Source: Acanthacorydalis orientalis (lineage: Eukaryota > Arthropoda > Insecta > Megaloptera > Corydalidae). Taken from it: a DNA stretch of 64,000 nt. Below are positions 1 to 11,743 of the stretch, piece by piece; position 1 is the stretch's first letter, and the number at the start of each line of letters is the position of its first letter. Position numbers and translations under genes: made by a program. The DNA is taken from the NCBI GenBank assembly GCA_034766995.1, contig CM068322.1:36141439-36205438 (forward strand), given 5' to 3'. The notes below the pieces were generated by a model. It was not told where the DNA came from. It did no database searches and worked only from the letters and a program-made list of their open reading frames with translations.

Positions 1-71
1 GATGTCGTCGTCGTAACAGTCTCCGTCATCTCGCTGTCTAGTACCGTTCCGTTTCGACTCTCTCGCGCGCG

Positions 72-292
72 CACACACACACACACACATGTGTCGGCCG
101 AGTTCTAATTTCCGCGGCGGCCGCGCGGTTCGTTCGCGGCGCTCGTTTCGCGGTCGAAGCACCGATTCAAGGTCTCGACTACTTTTCATATTTATATCCA
201 CCGCTCGTGAATGTAACATCAACACACACACACCAATACATGCATAGTGGTACCGTGCATATATGGACATGCATGTGTGTATGCATACACAC

Positions 293-323
<31 letters not shown>

Positions 324-350
324 CATATACATACATACACACACACGTAT
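72..350. repeat. CA/TG/TA microsatellite cluster
   Basis: A CA tract occupies about 72-89. A compound GT-TA-CATA tract occupies about 293-350. Both are simple-sequence DNA with no coding signal. Confidence 0.8.
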
Positions 351-603
351 GTGTGTGCATGAGCGTGCAGATGAACAATAGCGGATGACCAAACAGCAGC
401 GTATTTGCTATTTATATTGATCGGTGGTCTCTTTGTTTTATTTTAGTTGTTTGTCGAGTTGAATCGTGTTCGTAGTGTAATTAAACAATCGCCAGGACGA
501 AACGAGCACTGCGCGCGTTCGCGTGTGTGCGTGTGCGTGTCGATGAATGTATAGATCGGCCACGAAACACGGACGATGCTTCGAGATCCGCTCCGTCGCA
601 GGA

Positions 604-665
604 AGAGAGAGAGAGAGAGAGAGAGTGAGTGAGTGAGAGCCTCCTAAGATGATGATGATGATGAT
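604..665. repeat. GA, GTGA and GAT microsatellites
   Basis: Three adjacent simple repeats: a GA run (about 604-625), a short GTGA run, and a GAT run (about 648-665). Confidence 0.85.
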
Positions 666-3106
666 TTAATACGATGATGTGTAAAGGCGCACGTGCACGT
701 ACGATCGCCGTATCGTGTTCGCAGGACGCTCGGCGCGCGGGTTCGCTCCGTTCGTTCCGCTCGCGCGTCTTACCCGGCGTCGAGGCGAGCCGATGTTAAG
801 TCGGTTCGGACCTCTCTACGGTCGTCGTTCGAGTTCACATCGAATTCGTCTATGCATAGACGCGCGCGCGCGCACGCACGCACGCACGCACGTATACATC
901 GACGTGCGGTTATTGATTTCGTTTATCGGCGAGCGTGACGTTGCGACAGGTCGCTGCTTCTCCCGTTCGTTTTCGTTTCGCTCCGACACGAACGTCCGCC
1001 GATGCGTAGATTTCTGTTAAATTCGAACCGCAATAGAACGGGAACCAGTGGCCCTCTGGCCGTCGGATCGTCTCCGCTCCGAAAGAGATTTTCACGACTC
1101 GCGTCGCCGCAGCGGTTCGCGTCCGCTCGAGAGCGCGCCGTTCCGTCGTCGTCGTCGTCGTCCTGCCGAGCCGCCCTCGGCCGTCCGACTTTCTTCGAAG
1201 CGACGACTTCGCCTCGTCTTCCGCCCGTCCGCCCGCGCTAATTGCTTCTCTGAAACGCAGTCGCCTTTATGGTTCGCATTCGCAGAATTTGTCCAAAACA
1301 CGAACAGCTGCGGTGGTTTTATGTTACAAAGCCACATCAGAGCGGATAATTAAGACCGGTCGCCTGTGTGCGTGTGTGTGTGTATAATTCTCGTACACAA
1401 CAGAGAAACGACATCGACGCACACGTGCGGATACGTTTGACAGTGTGCGCGCGTGTGTGATGCACGCGAGCATAACTCGTGCGGACAAAAGGAGTCCGCA
1501 TTGCGAAAATATCGAAGACGAAGAGAGTGTGCGAGAGAGACGCGAATGAATCGGAAAATGTGTCGAAACAATGAGATAATGGATGTAATCGATCCTGTAA
1601 CGTATGTGCGGTCGGGTGGACGCGGACGTCGATGTCTGGGGAGCCGCCGGTTTCTCTCCGACGTGCCGTTTGACGCCGCAGTCGGTATCGGCGGCGGCGG
1701 CGATGGCTGCAGGACGGCTTCGAGGAGCTCTGTCGTCAAGCTGAACAGCGGACCTGTCCGCCGTGTTTATATGCTTTCACGCACTCTCCGCACGTCTGCG
1801 TATACATACATACATATATATATATAGATATATGAACGCACCGCACGTCCGTGCAGTGATGGTCGATCGTAAAGGCGTAAACGCGTGCAAATGTTCTGAG
1901 GCGCATGTTCTCGCTCTCTATTAATGAATGTGTGTGTGTGTGTGTGTATATAGAAAGTCGTGCATCGTTATCGTCCGTCTCCTGTCCGCGGTCTCTCGAG
2001 GTCTGTCTGTCTGTCTGCCGGGCCGAGAGGACCGTCGTGCACAGAATGTCGTAATTGTCGTTCCGTAGTGAATCGAGTTCGGCGGCGATAATTTCTCCTT
2101 TGCCGTCCGTTCGACGCTGTCGGCCGGTCATCGTTATCGAAGAGCGCTAGTCCGATCGTAATGAGCGGATTCCGCTGTGCGTGCGTGCGTGCGCGTGTGC
2201 GCGAGTGAAAAGAGCGACGTTGCGGTCACAGACCGTCGACTTCCCTCGCTCGTCCCCGCCTCGGTGCGCACGACGACGGCGACGACAGCTGCAACATCGG
2301 ACGGGGATCGCGCGTCTCGCCACCACCCCCCGCCCCCTCCCGTCCGGCCGCATATTAATTCTCGAACGAGTGTCGTAATTAACTCGTGTGTAATTTATTC
2401 GTCTTCGCTTATTAATCGCGCTGCAGCCGTTAATTGTTCTGCAGTTTTGCTCGTTAGTTTGCAGCCGACGACTAAAGCGGAACTTAGTCGATCGATTGTG
2501 CGACGCGACGTGTCGGCGATCTCGACACGTTCACGAGGCCGGCGCGGCGACGACGGACATTGCGGCGTGCGTGCGAGCGCGAGAGCGTCGAGGCCGCGGC
2601 GTTCCGCGCGCGCGCACGTCCTCCCGGCAGCGTCGAAAGCGTCAATCGGCTCCGTCGGTTGTCCGCTCGATCTCGAGTTCCGTCGTCCGCCTGCTGCTAC
2701 GTGCACGCTCCTTCGGGCGGGAGGAGATCCGATTTTCAAACAAGCGCCCCGTGCGTGACGACACCCGCCGCTCGGATCGCACACGGGCGCGTGTGCGTGC
2801 GCGCGTGCATATATTCGTCCGTCTGCGATGGTGTTTCGCGAAAAGTATGATCCGCGGTACGCAGATTCATCTGATGTTTTCAGTGCCGACATCATGTGTG
2901 ATGAAAAACGAGCAGAGCGTTCGGTGAATCAGCGGTATGTGCATATACGTGCATATACATACATACATATACATATATATATACATATATATATATATAC
3001 ACACACATACACACACGCATGAAACCGAAATCGCGAATACACATTGCGAAATTCCGCCGACGAGATACGTCCGCACAACACGACACGACAACAACACCGA
3101 CACACG

Positions 3107-3114
<8 letters not shown>

Positions 3115-3164
<50 letters not shown>
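3115..3164. repeat. Pure CA microsatellite
   Basis: About 25 uninterrupted CA units follow a short CG run. Confidence 0.95.
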
Positions 3165-3167
<3 letters not shown>

Positions 3168-4567
3168 GACAGTCCACTTCTTATGTAAGTTCGACCGAGT
3201 AGCGCGTAACGACTTTCATAATTGCATGCGTCATCGGACCGAGCGGACTGCGGCACGAAATGCCGGCGCGGAGGCCGAGTTAAATCGGCTGCGATGCTGG
3301 CCGTCGTCCGGGCGTGCTCCGGCGCTGCATCCGCCGCGGAGCGCCCGCTCGCATCGAAAGTAGAGAACGGCGCGCGGCGCTGCTAATGAAGCGGCCGCGG
3401 GCGGGCGGGCGGTAGGGGACGGTGCATCGAATATTTATGTATATCGATTTCGTCCGATACGGCCTTCTTCTGCGAAACGTCCCGCTCGCTCGCTCGCTCG
3501 GCGGGAGAGAAAAGAAACGCACGCGCGCGCTCGCACGCACACCGACCGCCCCACGTGTCGGCGGAACGGAGCGAGAGAGGAACGTCCTCGCGTCGTCGTA
3601 CGTGACGAGTGTCCGTCCCCGTGTTCCGTGCGTCGTCGCGCTCCCGCCGCCGACGCTCTCGTCGTCGTCGTCGCGCGATCGATCGTGCTCGCGTCTCTCT
3701 AGCCGGTCGCGAAATTCACACACTCACACCCGGACCTGTCGAGGAGTCGAGCGAACCGCCGCCGGACAAACCGCGCTACGTCCCGTTCGGCGTTCGGACA
3801 TCCGGCGCGTTCGCGACCGACCCCGTTCTCGATTCTGTCGGGCCCCGCGCGACCCGTGCGCGCCGCCGTGTCGATCCGATCGCGAGGGTTTTTGTTTTGT
3901 TTTTTTTTCTTTTCGACCACCGCATTCGGCGGACGGCGTTTCGTCGCGTCGTGCGTGCGTCGGACCGGTTGCGGGGGAAGTCCCGATTTCGAAACGGGGT
4001 CGCACGCCGCCCGGAACGTCGGGCACGTCGTCCGTCGCGTCGCACGATCGAACGTGCTCGGCGCTCGAGCCGTCCGCAGAACGTGCGGCACCGGAGTGCT
4101 GCGATCGTCCTAGCGCGACGCACTTTCCGTTATGAAGTGTATCCGGGCGGCGTCGGCCGCCGAGGACGCCGTCGGAAACGTTTGTCGGACTCTGCGCGTC
4201 TTCGACTCGAACGGAAAGGTGCGCCGGCAGGGCGGAACGCGTGACCTGTCGGACGGTCCGAGGCGGCGGGTCTGTCGTTCCGGAACGACATTCCCCCCTC
4301 CCCCACGCGTAAGAGCGGATGTGTGTGAGTGTGTGTGTGAACGTGACGTCTAGGCGACTTCGCGAGCCAGCAGCAGAGACGTCTTTTGATGTTGCGCCGC
4401 TACGAAAATCGAACGCCTTGATATGAATTTACATAATTGCCCGTGGAAACAAGAATTAAAGATGAGAAACACACACACACGCACGCATCCAATTTATGAT
4501 GTTATTAAATTTTTAATTAACCTGTTGTGATCGCTTTGTCGAATCGTCTGCTTCCGTTTATGCGCGC

Positions 4568-4582
4568 ACACACACACACACA

Positions 4583-4645
<63 letters not shown>

Positions 4646-4710
4646 GTATCTATGTATATATATATATGTATATATATATGTATATATATAAAATACACAC
4701 ACACACACAC
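4568..4710. repeat. Compound CA-TG-TA microsatellite
   Basis: CA then TG units pass into a long TA tract with interspersed TATG, closing with a CA tract near 4695-4710. Confidence 0.9.
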
Positions 4711-4918
4711 AGTGCGATTTCATAATGAGATTATAAAACATAATATGAACACAGCTCCCGCCTCCCCTCTCCCCGGTTTCTGTTCAGCGATGCAAAGATG
4801 AACAGTGAGTGCTGTCGGCAAATTGTAAACTTAATAACGGACCACGTCTATGGCGAAAAGAGCAGCGGCACGGCGCGGTCGAAATCGATTCAGAAACGCG
4901 ATTTGTCCGTTCGGACGA

Positions 4919-4952
4919 ACGTGCGAGGAGGCGTCGACGCCTCCTCGCACGT
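4919..4952. repeat. 34-bp perfect palindrome
   Basis: The 17 bases at 4919-4935 are followed without spacer by their exact reverse complement at 4936-4952, centred on GTCGAC. The next flanking bases do not pair. It lies in the presumed taiman 5' intron. Function unknown. Confidence 0.9.
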
Positions 4953-5198
4953 GCGCCGCTTCTCGCGACGCCCGCAAAGACGCGGACAACGGGCGGACGC
5001 GGTTTAGGGTCGCGGGATGTCGTCGGCGGCGGCGACCGACCGCCGGTTCTGTGCCGACGGCGTCGGACGCGTGGCCGGCGGAGGCCACCGATCCGGGACG
5101 GCGGCGGCCCGCTCGCAGAGAGAACGAGACGTTCAGGCACGACCGACGGCCGACGTGATTCTTGAAAGACGGCGACGGAGGAGGAGGCACCGTGTGCT

Positions 5199-5221
5199 AC
5201 GCGGGTCCCGCGGACCCGCGT
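5199..5221. repeat. Short GC-rich inverted repeat
   Basis: Two 10-bp perfect arms (ACGCGGGTCC and its complement) flank a 3-base loop. It lies about 250 bases from the palindrome at 4919. Confidence 0.75.
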
Positions 5222-6143
5222 CCGCGTGCACACTGCTCCCGTCGATAGTGACCGACCGTACGCCACACGCTTGCGTATCGAGACTCGCGTGTACGCGTCA
5301 CGAGAATCGGCCGTTGCGCGCACGCTGCCCGTGTGTGTGTGTGTGTGCGCGCGCTCGTGACGTAGGTGCGACGGGTCGCCCCGCAGCACAACTGCTGGTG
5401 CTGAACAATGGACGAGCGCAGCGGACGGCGTGCGTCCGCGTACGTTAATGTCTCGCGTGTGTGCGCGCGGCTGCGTACGTGTACACGCGACAGGTAGAGC
5501 GCCACTCGTTGCGCCAACGTCTCGTCGCACAACGGTGCACTGCGACGGCTTATGATCCGGTCCCACTGTGCTACCTGGCCGCCGTGCTGTCGTCGTCTCT
5601 GGCCGCCGCCGCCGCCGCCGCTGCTGCTGCTGTTGTTGTGTTACGTACGAACGGCACGCATTCAGCGTACGACGTCCGCCTTCGACGTGCTCGGTCCACG
5701 AAGCGCGGAGCGAGTATGTCGTGTCGGCGGTCTGGGGGAGGACGGTGAGCGCAATCGGGCACGCGGGCGGCCGATCGCGCCTCCTGCCGCCGCACACTGT
5801 CGTCGTTGCGATCGGCGCTGCTCCGGCATCGCGGCGCCGGTCGTCGCACGATCGACTCCGGACGCCGAAGGGAGCGGCGGAGCAGCGGCGCGGAGAGCTG
5901 TAAATCCCGCCGAAATCTTTCCGTCGAGTTTTCGTCGCGTTCTTCTTTCGCTCCCCTCCGCACGTCCGCGGTCGTGTCGTGTCGTGCGTGCGTGCGCGTA
6001 CGTGTGACGCAGTGCTGCTCGAGCGGGTGCTTTGCCCTCGGGGCCCGCCGCCGGCGTCCGGTCTAATAGCGTCGGGACCGCTTTTCGACGCCGTCGAACA
6101 CAGCAGCGGCGTTTGTTCTCATCCCCGTTCAAAATTTGTGCGC

Positions 6144-6149
6144 GTATAC

Positions 6150-6211
<62 letters not shown>
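6144..6211. repeat. TA microsatellite
   Basis: A long TA run preceded by TACA units. Confidence 0.95.
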
Positions 6212-6213
<2 letters not shown>

Positions 6214-6438
6214 GCGCGCACGCACGCATCCGTGTCCGCTTTCGAAAAAATTGGCTACGGTTTCATCCTTGATCCAAATCGTATCGATACGAGGTAAAAC
6301 CGAGCCGTTTGCGGTTATAATTGATTCATTCCAGTAACTTTATAACTTGCGAGAATCATACGAGCGCGCACTTGTGACGCTCGTTCGAACCGATTGCCTT
6401 GAAATGTTTGCAGTGTGCGCGCGTATCACTGCTGTGCA

Positions 6439-6456
6439 CACACACATACATATATA

Positions 6457-6521
<65 letters not shown>
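6439..6521. repeat. TA microsatellite
   Basis: CA/TACA units lead into a long TA tract and close with a short CA run. Confidence 0.95.
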
Positions 6522-6528
<7 letters not shown>

Positions 6529-7616
6529 CAACACACATTCGTGTGTCGTGTTCCGAGCGTATGTCATTAGTAAGAAGGAATCATCACCATTAAATTACGT
6601 CACGAACTATTACATTTTGGCGGAGGCTACCGAAACCGGAGGGCCGCACACGAAACAAAACGAGTGGAGAAAGTGAAGCCGCGTTCCGCGCCGCGAACGG
6701 ACGAATGTAACCTTCGGATGCGGCGATTCCTGCGCCGAGACAGTCGCGCCGGTGACGACGGGCGGCTCGCTCGGCCACCGTTTCGACGCGCTCGCCTTCG
6801 GAACGCGGTCTTTCGAATCCGCCGTCGGCCGACCGAGAAACGAGATACGATAAGACGTCGAAGCGACCCCGCCCGGGGACGTTGTCGATTCCTCGTCGCC
6901 GTCGCTCGCTAATACCGCAGAAACTGCGACAGCGGGACACTGCAGACGCGTCGGCGCGGACGTCGTCGCTCGGCCTCCCTCCGTTTTCGTGTGCGTTTCG
7001 TACGAAACGTCGGCTCGTCGCCGTCTCCTCTCCTCTTGCATGTTATTCACGAGAATCGCCGGCCGAGACACGCTCGCCGGAGCGGTGTGTCGCGTCGCAT
7101 TCGCGCACCGGCGGCGCCGCCGATCGTGTAAATTTGTCGCGACGTCCTCGACTCACCGCGCTGACACTTTGTCGCGCAGATCGCGTACGCGCGCGCCTTC
7201 TTACACGCGCGCGCACGGTGCGCGAATCTGTAGTGACGTTCGTTTGGCGTGTGATCGAAACGAGGTCGCGTAATAAGAAACCGCTATCCGCGCGGCGAAC
7301 CGACGGAGCGAGAGAGCGCTACCCGTGGACGCCGCGCGCTCCGTTGCGTCGTCTTTGTGCGGCGGTGACGGCGGCCGCGCCGGAACCCGACGAGACGCTG
7401 AAACGAGAATCACCGTTACGCACGGTGCTCCCTCTCTTTCTGTGTGTGTGTGCGTGCGCGCGCGACATACGATCGGCGGACGAGCGGGCGGGCGTGTCTC
7501 CGATCACGAAGTAAATTTAAAGACCGTATCGCCTTTTCGTAGCGCTAGAAACGAAATCGCAAACGGCGACCGTCTCTAGATGTGAATACCATGTTGCGCG
7601 CGTCTGTTCGTGTCTC

Positions 7617-7649
7617 GCTAATCTCTCTGTTTCTTTGTTGCAGGTAAGC
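7617..7649 (+). promoter_or_regulatory. Putative recursive splice site (ratchet point) in taiman 5' intron
   Basis: A branchpoint-like GCTAAT (7617-7622) and a nearly pure pyrimidine tract precede CAG at 7641-7643. GTAAGC follows immediately. The junction CAG|GTAAG is the zero-length-exon arrangement known from recursive splicing of long insect introns, where the acceptor regenerates a donor. Nothing coding surrounds it, and the next strong acceptor downstream on this strand is the taiman coding exon at 11744. The motif is seen directly. Its use is inferred. Confidence 0.6.
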
Positions 7650-9019
7650 GTCGATCCGGCCGTTGGTGACGTGTGCGTCGCGCGGTAAGACCACCACCAC
7701 CACGTACTTCACACGATCTTCGTTTTCGTTGTTTCGTTTATACGAAAAAGGAGCGCGGCAGTCGGCGCGCGCGTCGTGTCCGAGCGTCGTCCGTTCGAAC
7801 GGACCGGCGGTTCTTTTCTCTTCTCTTTTTCGGACTTTGGCCGAATTCGACCCCGCGAACGGACGACCCGATCGTCGGTCGGTCGGTCGGTCGATCCGTC
7901 GGCCGTTACTTTCGTCGCTGTTCTCGTTAATCTCGGCACATTTCGTATTCGTCTGAAAAAAAACTCTCGCAAGTGTGTCGCTTGTGTTTTCATATTGTAT
8001 GTATGTATGTGTGTGTGTATATATATATATACACGCATGCACGCACGGGCGAGTGCGCGTGATACACGAGAACTGCGTTCGCACAGCGCTCCCCCCACCT
8101 CCCCCCACGCGACGACGAATGCAAAACGTCCGCTCGCGACTTGAGGAATCTACGTTGACAGTAGTGTGCGGCGTGTACAGTTGGAAGCGCGACTTAGTTT
8201 CCGACAAACTTGCATCGTTACCATGATGATACAAGTAATAATAATAATAATAATAATAATAATGTATGAATAATGCTAAACGAGCTGCGAATTAACACCG
8301 AACGAACGAGATTATTAGTAGACATTACGCTCCCTCCCTCTCGTCCTGTGCGCGGTGGCGTGCGTGTGTCGTGTCGTCGTACGCGATGTACACGTTTTCG
8401 ACGAGCGTGCAGATCGCGGTGCACAGAGACGACAGGTACGAGTGGACGAGTCGCCTTCGTCGTCCGCGTCGTGTTCGTCGCGTAGAAGAAAAGAGCGGCG
8501 CGTCGGACGGCCGTCGAGCGACGAACGGAACGAGGCTTCGTAGAACCGGAGACGCGCCGCCGGCCGCAGCGGATGAACGGTCGAGGCTCGCCGACGCGTC
8601 TCGATCGGGTTCGACGACGACGGTGCAGCGTGCGAGCGGACGCTCTTCGTCCCGCCGCACCGGCACGCGCGAGTCGATCGCCGACCGCACGGCCGACGCG
8701 CCCGCGGTGAGATTTTAAGGGCGCGTCGCCGCTCGCCCCCGCGTCCCCGGAACAGACGGACACGGTTACTTTACGCTCGCTCCGGCGTACTCTCCGATCG
8801 CGAAGCCGGTCTGTACAGAAGAAGAAGAAGAAGAAGTGTGTGGCGGCGGCCGGTCGATGGTGTGCGAACAACTGCCGGTGAACGCGCCACTCTGCCTTTC
8901 ATTCAGTCGAAGAATAGGATCTCTTTCATTGCGTTCGATCGACGATGCGCTCCCCATCGGAACATTCACGAGCGACCGATGTACATTTATACACACGCAC
9001 ACTAGAGATGTGCGTATAT

Positions 9020-9093
<74 letters not shown>

Positions 9094-10816
9094 ATATATA
9101 TATATATATATTTATATATATAGGTTATATAAAATGCGTACGCTTATGCATACATGAATGCGCCATGCATGACATACAATGTATATTGCAGCCGATGTGT
9201 GGTGTGCGTGTCAGTCGTCGTCCGTCGTCGCGTTGTGTATTTAGAATCGCGACAATTCCCCACTCTTCGAGAGACCTTCGCTTTCTCGTCGAGACGAGGC
9301 ACGACAGAGACACGAGACGTCGACCGTGTACGGTCGCGAGTCGGCGTCCTCGTCGCGCGTCGGTCTCGGCGCGTTTCGCGAGGCAAAAAATAAAAAAAAA
9401 GAAGCGACAGCACACGGCACGGTATCGCGTTCGTGCGCGCTCGATCGCATGCCGAAGCGAGAGCGAACGACTGCGTAGCGAGCGCGTCCCGTCGCACCGT
9501 CGTCGTCGTCCGGCGCGCGCCTCGCTCGCTTCGCCGCGACATGTGACGACGATTAGTCCGTTCCCCTACTCCGACGACGCGGTAGGAAATCGAACGACGT
9601 GAGCGAGACGAATCGCAACTTTATTGCGAACTGACTCGCCGCCGCCGCCTCCAGAGCGTGCGGCGGTTTTGCGTTCGTGTGCGTGTGCGTGCGTGCGTGT
9701 TCGTTGTGCGCGCGGATCGTGTTCGGCCGAGGTGAATTTTTTTTTTGTGGTGTTTTTTTTCTTCTCCTTTCTCTCCTTCTGCGCGAAATATCGAAGGGGA
9801 GAAGTGTCGTCATCGGCACGAGCGATGATGATGATGTGCAGAGTGCCGCGGGATCGTTCGGCCGTCCGTCACGGTCGCTAGTAGTACTTCGACGATCGCT
9901 CGATCGGAGAGGCGCGAGTCTCTCTCGTTCTCGTCTGGGCGGCGGCGAGAGGGTGCGCCCGGAGGTGAATCGCCCCGGCCTGTCTGTCGCGTCCGTCTGA
10001 CGGAGAGTTCGTGGTTTCGTCGCGTTCCGGTCTCCCGTTCGAACGAAGCGGAGTCGTCGACTTCGCGGCCGTCTCCCTCGTCTCCGAACCGGTCGCTCTC
10101 GCGCAGCGGATCGGATCTCGTTCGCGCGCCGTCGGTGTCGCGACGGTTTCCACGTACGTCGGCGCTCCGGCCGCGGCTCCGACGACGGTCGGCCGTCGGA
10201 TATTCTCGATCGGACGGACCGCTGCGCACGGCGCCGAAAGCCAACGTCGGACGCTACGGACGCACGCGGGCGGGTGGCGCGGCCTGCAGGACGGTGCCGC
10301 GATCACGTGGCCGGCCGTCGGCACGCGCACCGAGCGATCCGCGCACGGCGTTCCCCGTCCGTCCGCTGCCCGAAGCGAACGTACGTACGCACGCACGTGC
10401 GTCGAGTCCGTTCCGGTCGCGCGACGCACCGCGCGCGCGTCCGTTACTTACGAAACGAGCGAAGTTTCGGTCAGTTCTCATCGGATCGGCCGAATGTGCA
10501 ACGGGATTCGATTCGCGGCTGGACCGATTTCAACCTCGACCTTCGTCGTCGTACCGCACGGCCGCCGACGTACGACGGTCGGAAACGAAGCGCCGCGCGC
10601 GTTGCGTACGAACGCAACACGGACGGATCGGCGCGTGTGTGTGATATATATATATATTAATCACACGCGCGCACACACACACACACAGTGGTGTATTTGA
10701 GCCGCACACAGATATGTTGCATAATGGAACGGAACAGACGGAGCAGCGTTGGTGGTCGATACCAGGCTTCATGCGTAGGCGATGGAACAGCGAGCGTATC
10801 TAAAAAACAGATATGG

Positions 10817-10851
<35 letters not shown>

Positions 10852-11743
10852 CACGCGCGCGCGCAAAGCTGTGTATAATAAAGCTTTGGGGCAGGTCGGG
10901 AGTGAGCTTCTTGAAATCGACTCGGTCCGCGTTGCGGTATTGCTCGTAAAAGTGATTTGATGGCACAGTGTGTACACCGTGCCGTATCGGATTCGCGGCG
11001 AGAAGGATCGGAACGGCGACGGAATGGAACGCGCCGCAGCTGCTAATGATCGGGACGCGGTTCGGCGCGAACGACGCGGAACGACGATCGCAGCGTAGGG
11101 GGTTCCGCGCACGCACGCACGCACGCACGCACGCGATGTACGTCTGTCGGGATCGGCGAGTCGACGATTTCCGAGTCCGTCGCGCAGTTCGGTTCGGCGG
11201 GGAGGCGAATGTCGATGGGAATTTCCACGAACGCGCGCGCGTCCGCGTCGATATGCACGCACGCACGCACGCACGCACGCAACGTCGCACGTTCGGGGAC
11301 GATCCTTCGTGTCGTCGATCGCTCCCCGACACACCCCGGCGCGAGTTTCTCTCCCTTCCGGTGTTCGGCACCGGCTCGTATAGAACACGGTCAGCGGCCG
11401 TTCGCGGCGCTCTCGTCGCGCGCACACGCTTCGGCTATCCGTCTCTCTCCCTGTCTATTCTGCGCGACCCGTCGCGAGCGGTGCCTGCGACGTGCGCCGC
11501 GCGTCTCGTGCACGCCCGCCCCCGTCACGTCGGTCGACCGGCGACCGTTTTCGAAGTCGCCGTCCGCGCCCGCCCGCTCGTCCGACGGTGCGAGCCGGAG
11601 CCACGGTCAGGAGGTCGCGCCCGAGCGACCGATCTTCCGCGCGCTCGCGACCCGTCGAGTCGCGTCGTGTCCGCCGTGCGGACGACGGTCGCCGCGCGAC
11701 GTCGGAACGGAAATTTATTTACGGTCGTGTGTCGTTGTTGCAG
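7650..11743. other. Non-coding stretch, proximal taiman 5' intron
   Basis: No supported exon. It holds an AAT tract (8236-8262), GAA units (8818-8835), a long TA tract (9030-9122), further TA tracts near 10645 and 10835, and CGCA runs (about 11107-11130, 11258-11280). It ends with the pyrimidine tract and TTGCAG at 11738-11743 that form the acceptor of the first coding exon. Confidence 0.5.
9030..9122. repeat. TA microsatellite
   Basis: A CA run followed by a long TA tract interrupted by AATA and TGTG units. Confidence 0.9.

Larger units (their letters stand above)
1..7640. other. Non-coding stretch, probably distal 5' intron of taiman
   Basis: No exon with recognisable protein homology was found on either strand. 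The open frames here are Arg/Pro/Ser/Ala-rich products of GC-rich, stop-poor sequence or of microsatellites. The stretch is dense in CA/TG, TA, GA and GAT repeats and in GC-rich palindromes. Because the first coding exon of taiman opens with a 3' splice site at 11741-11743 and a recursive splice site lies at 7641, the simplest reading is intron of that gene, with the promoter and first 5' UTR exon in this stretch or left of the window. No specific promoter could be supported. Confidence 0.5.

Noticed and set aside
4784..5797. 337-codon minus-strand frame in the upstream region
   Set aside because: Arg/Thr/Ser-rich, interrupted by microsatellite translation, with no domain. Long frames are expected in this stop-poor GC-rich DNA.
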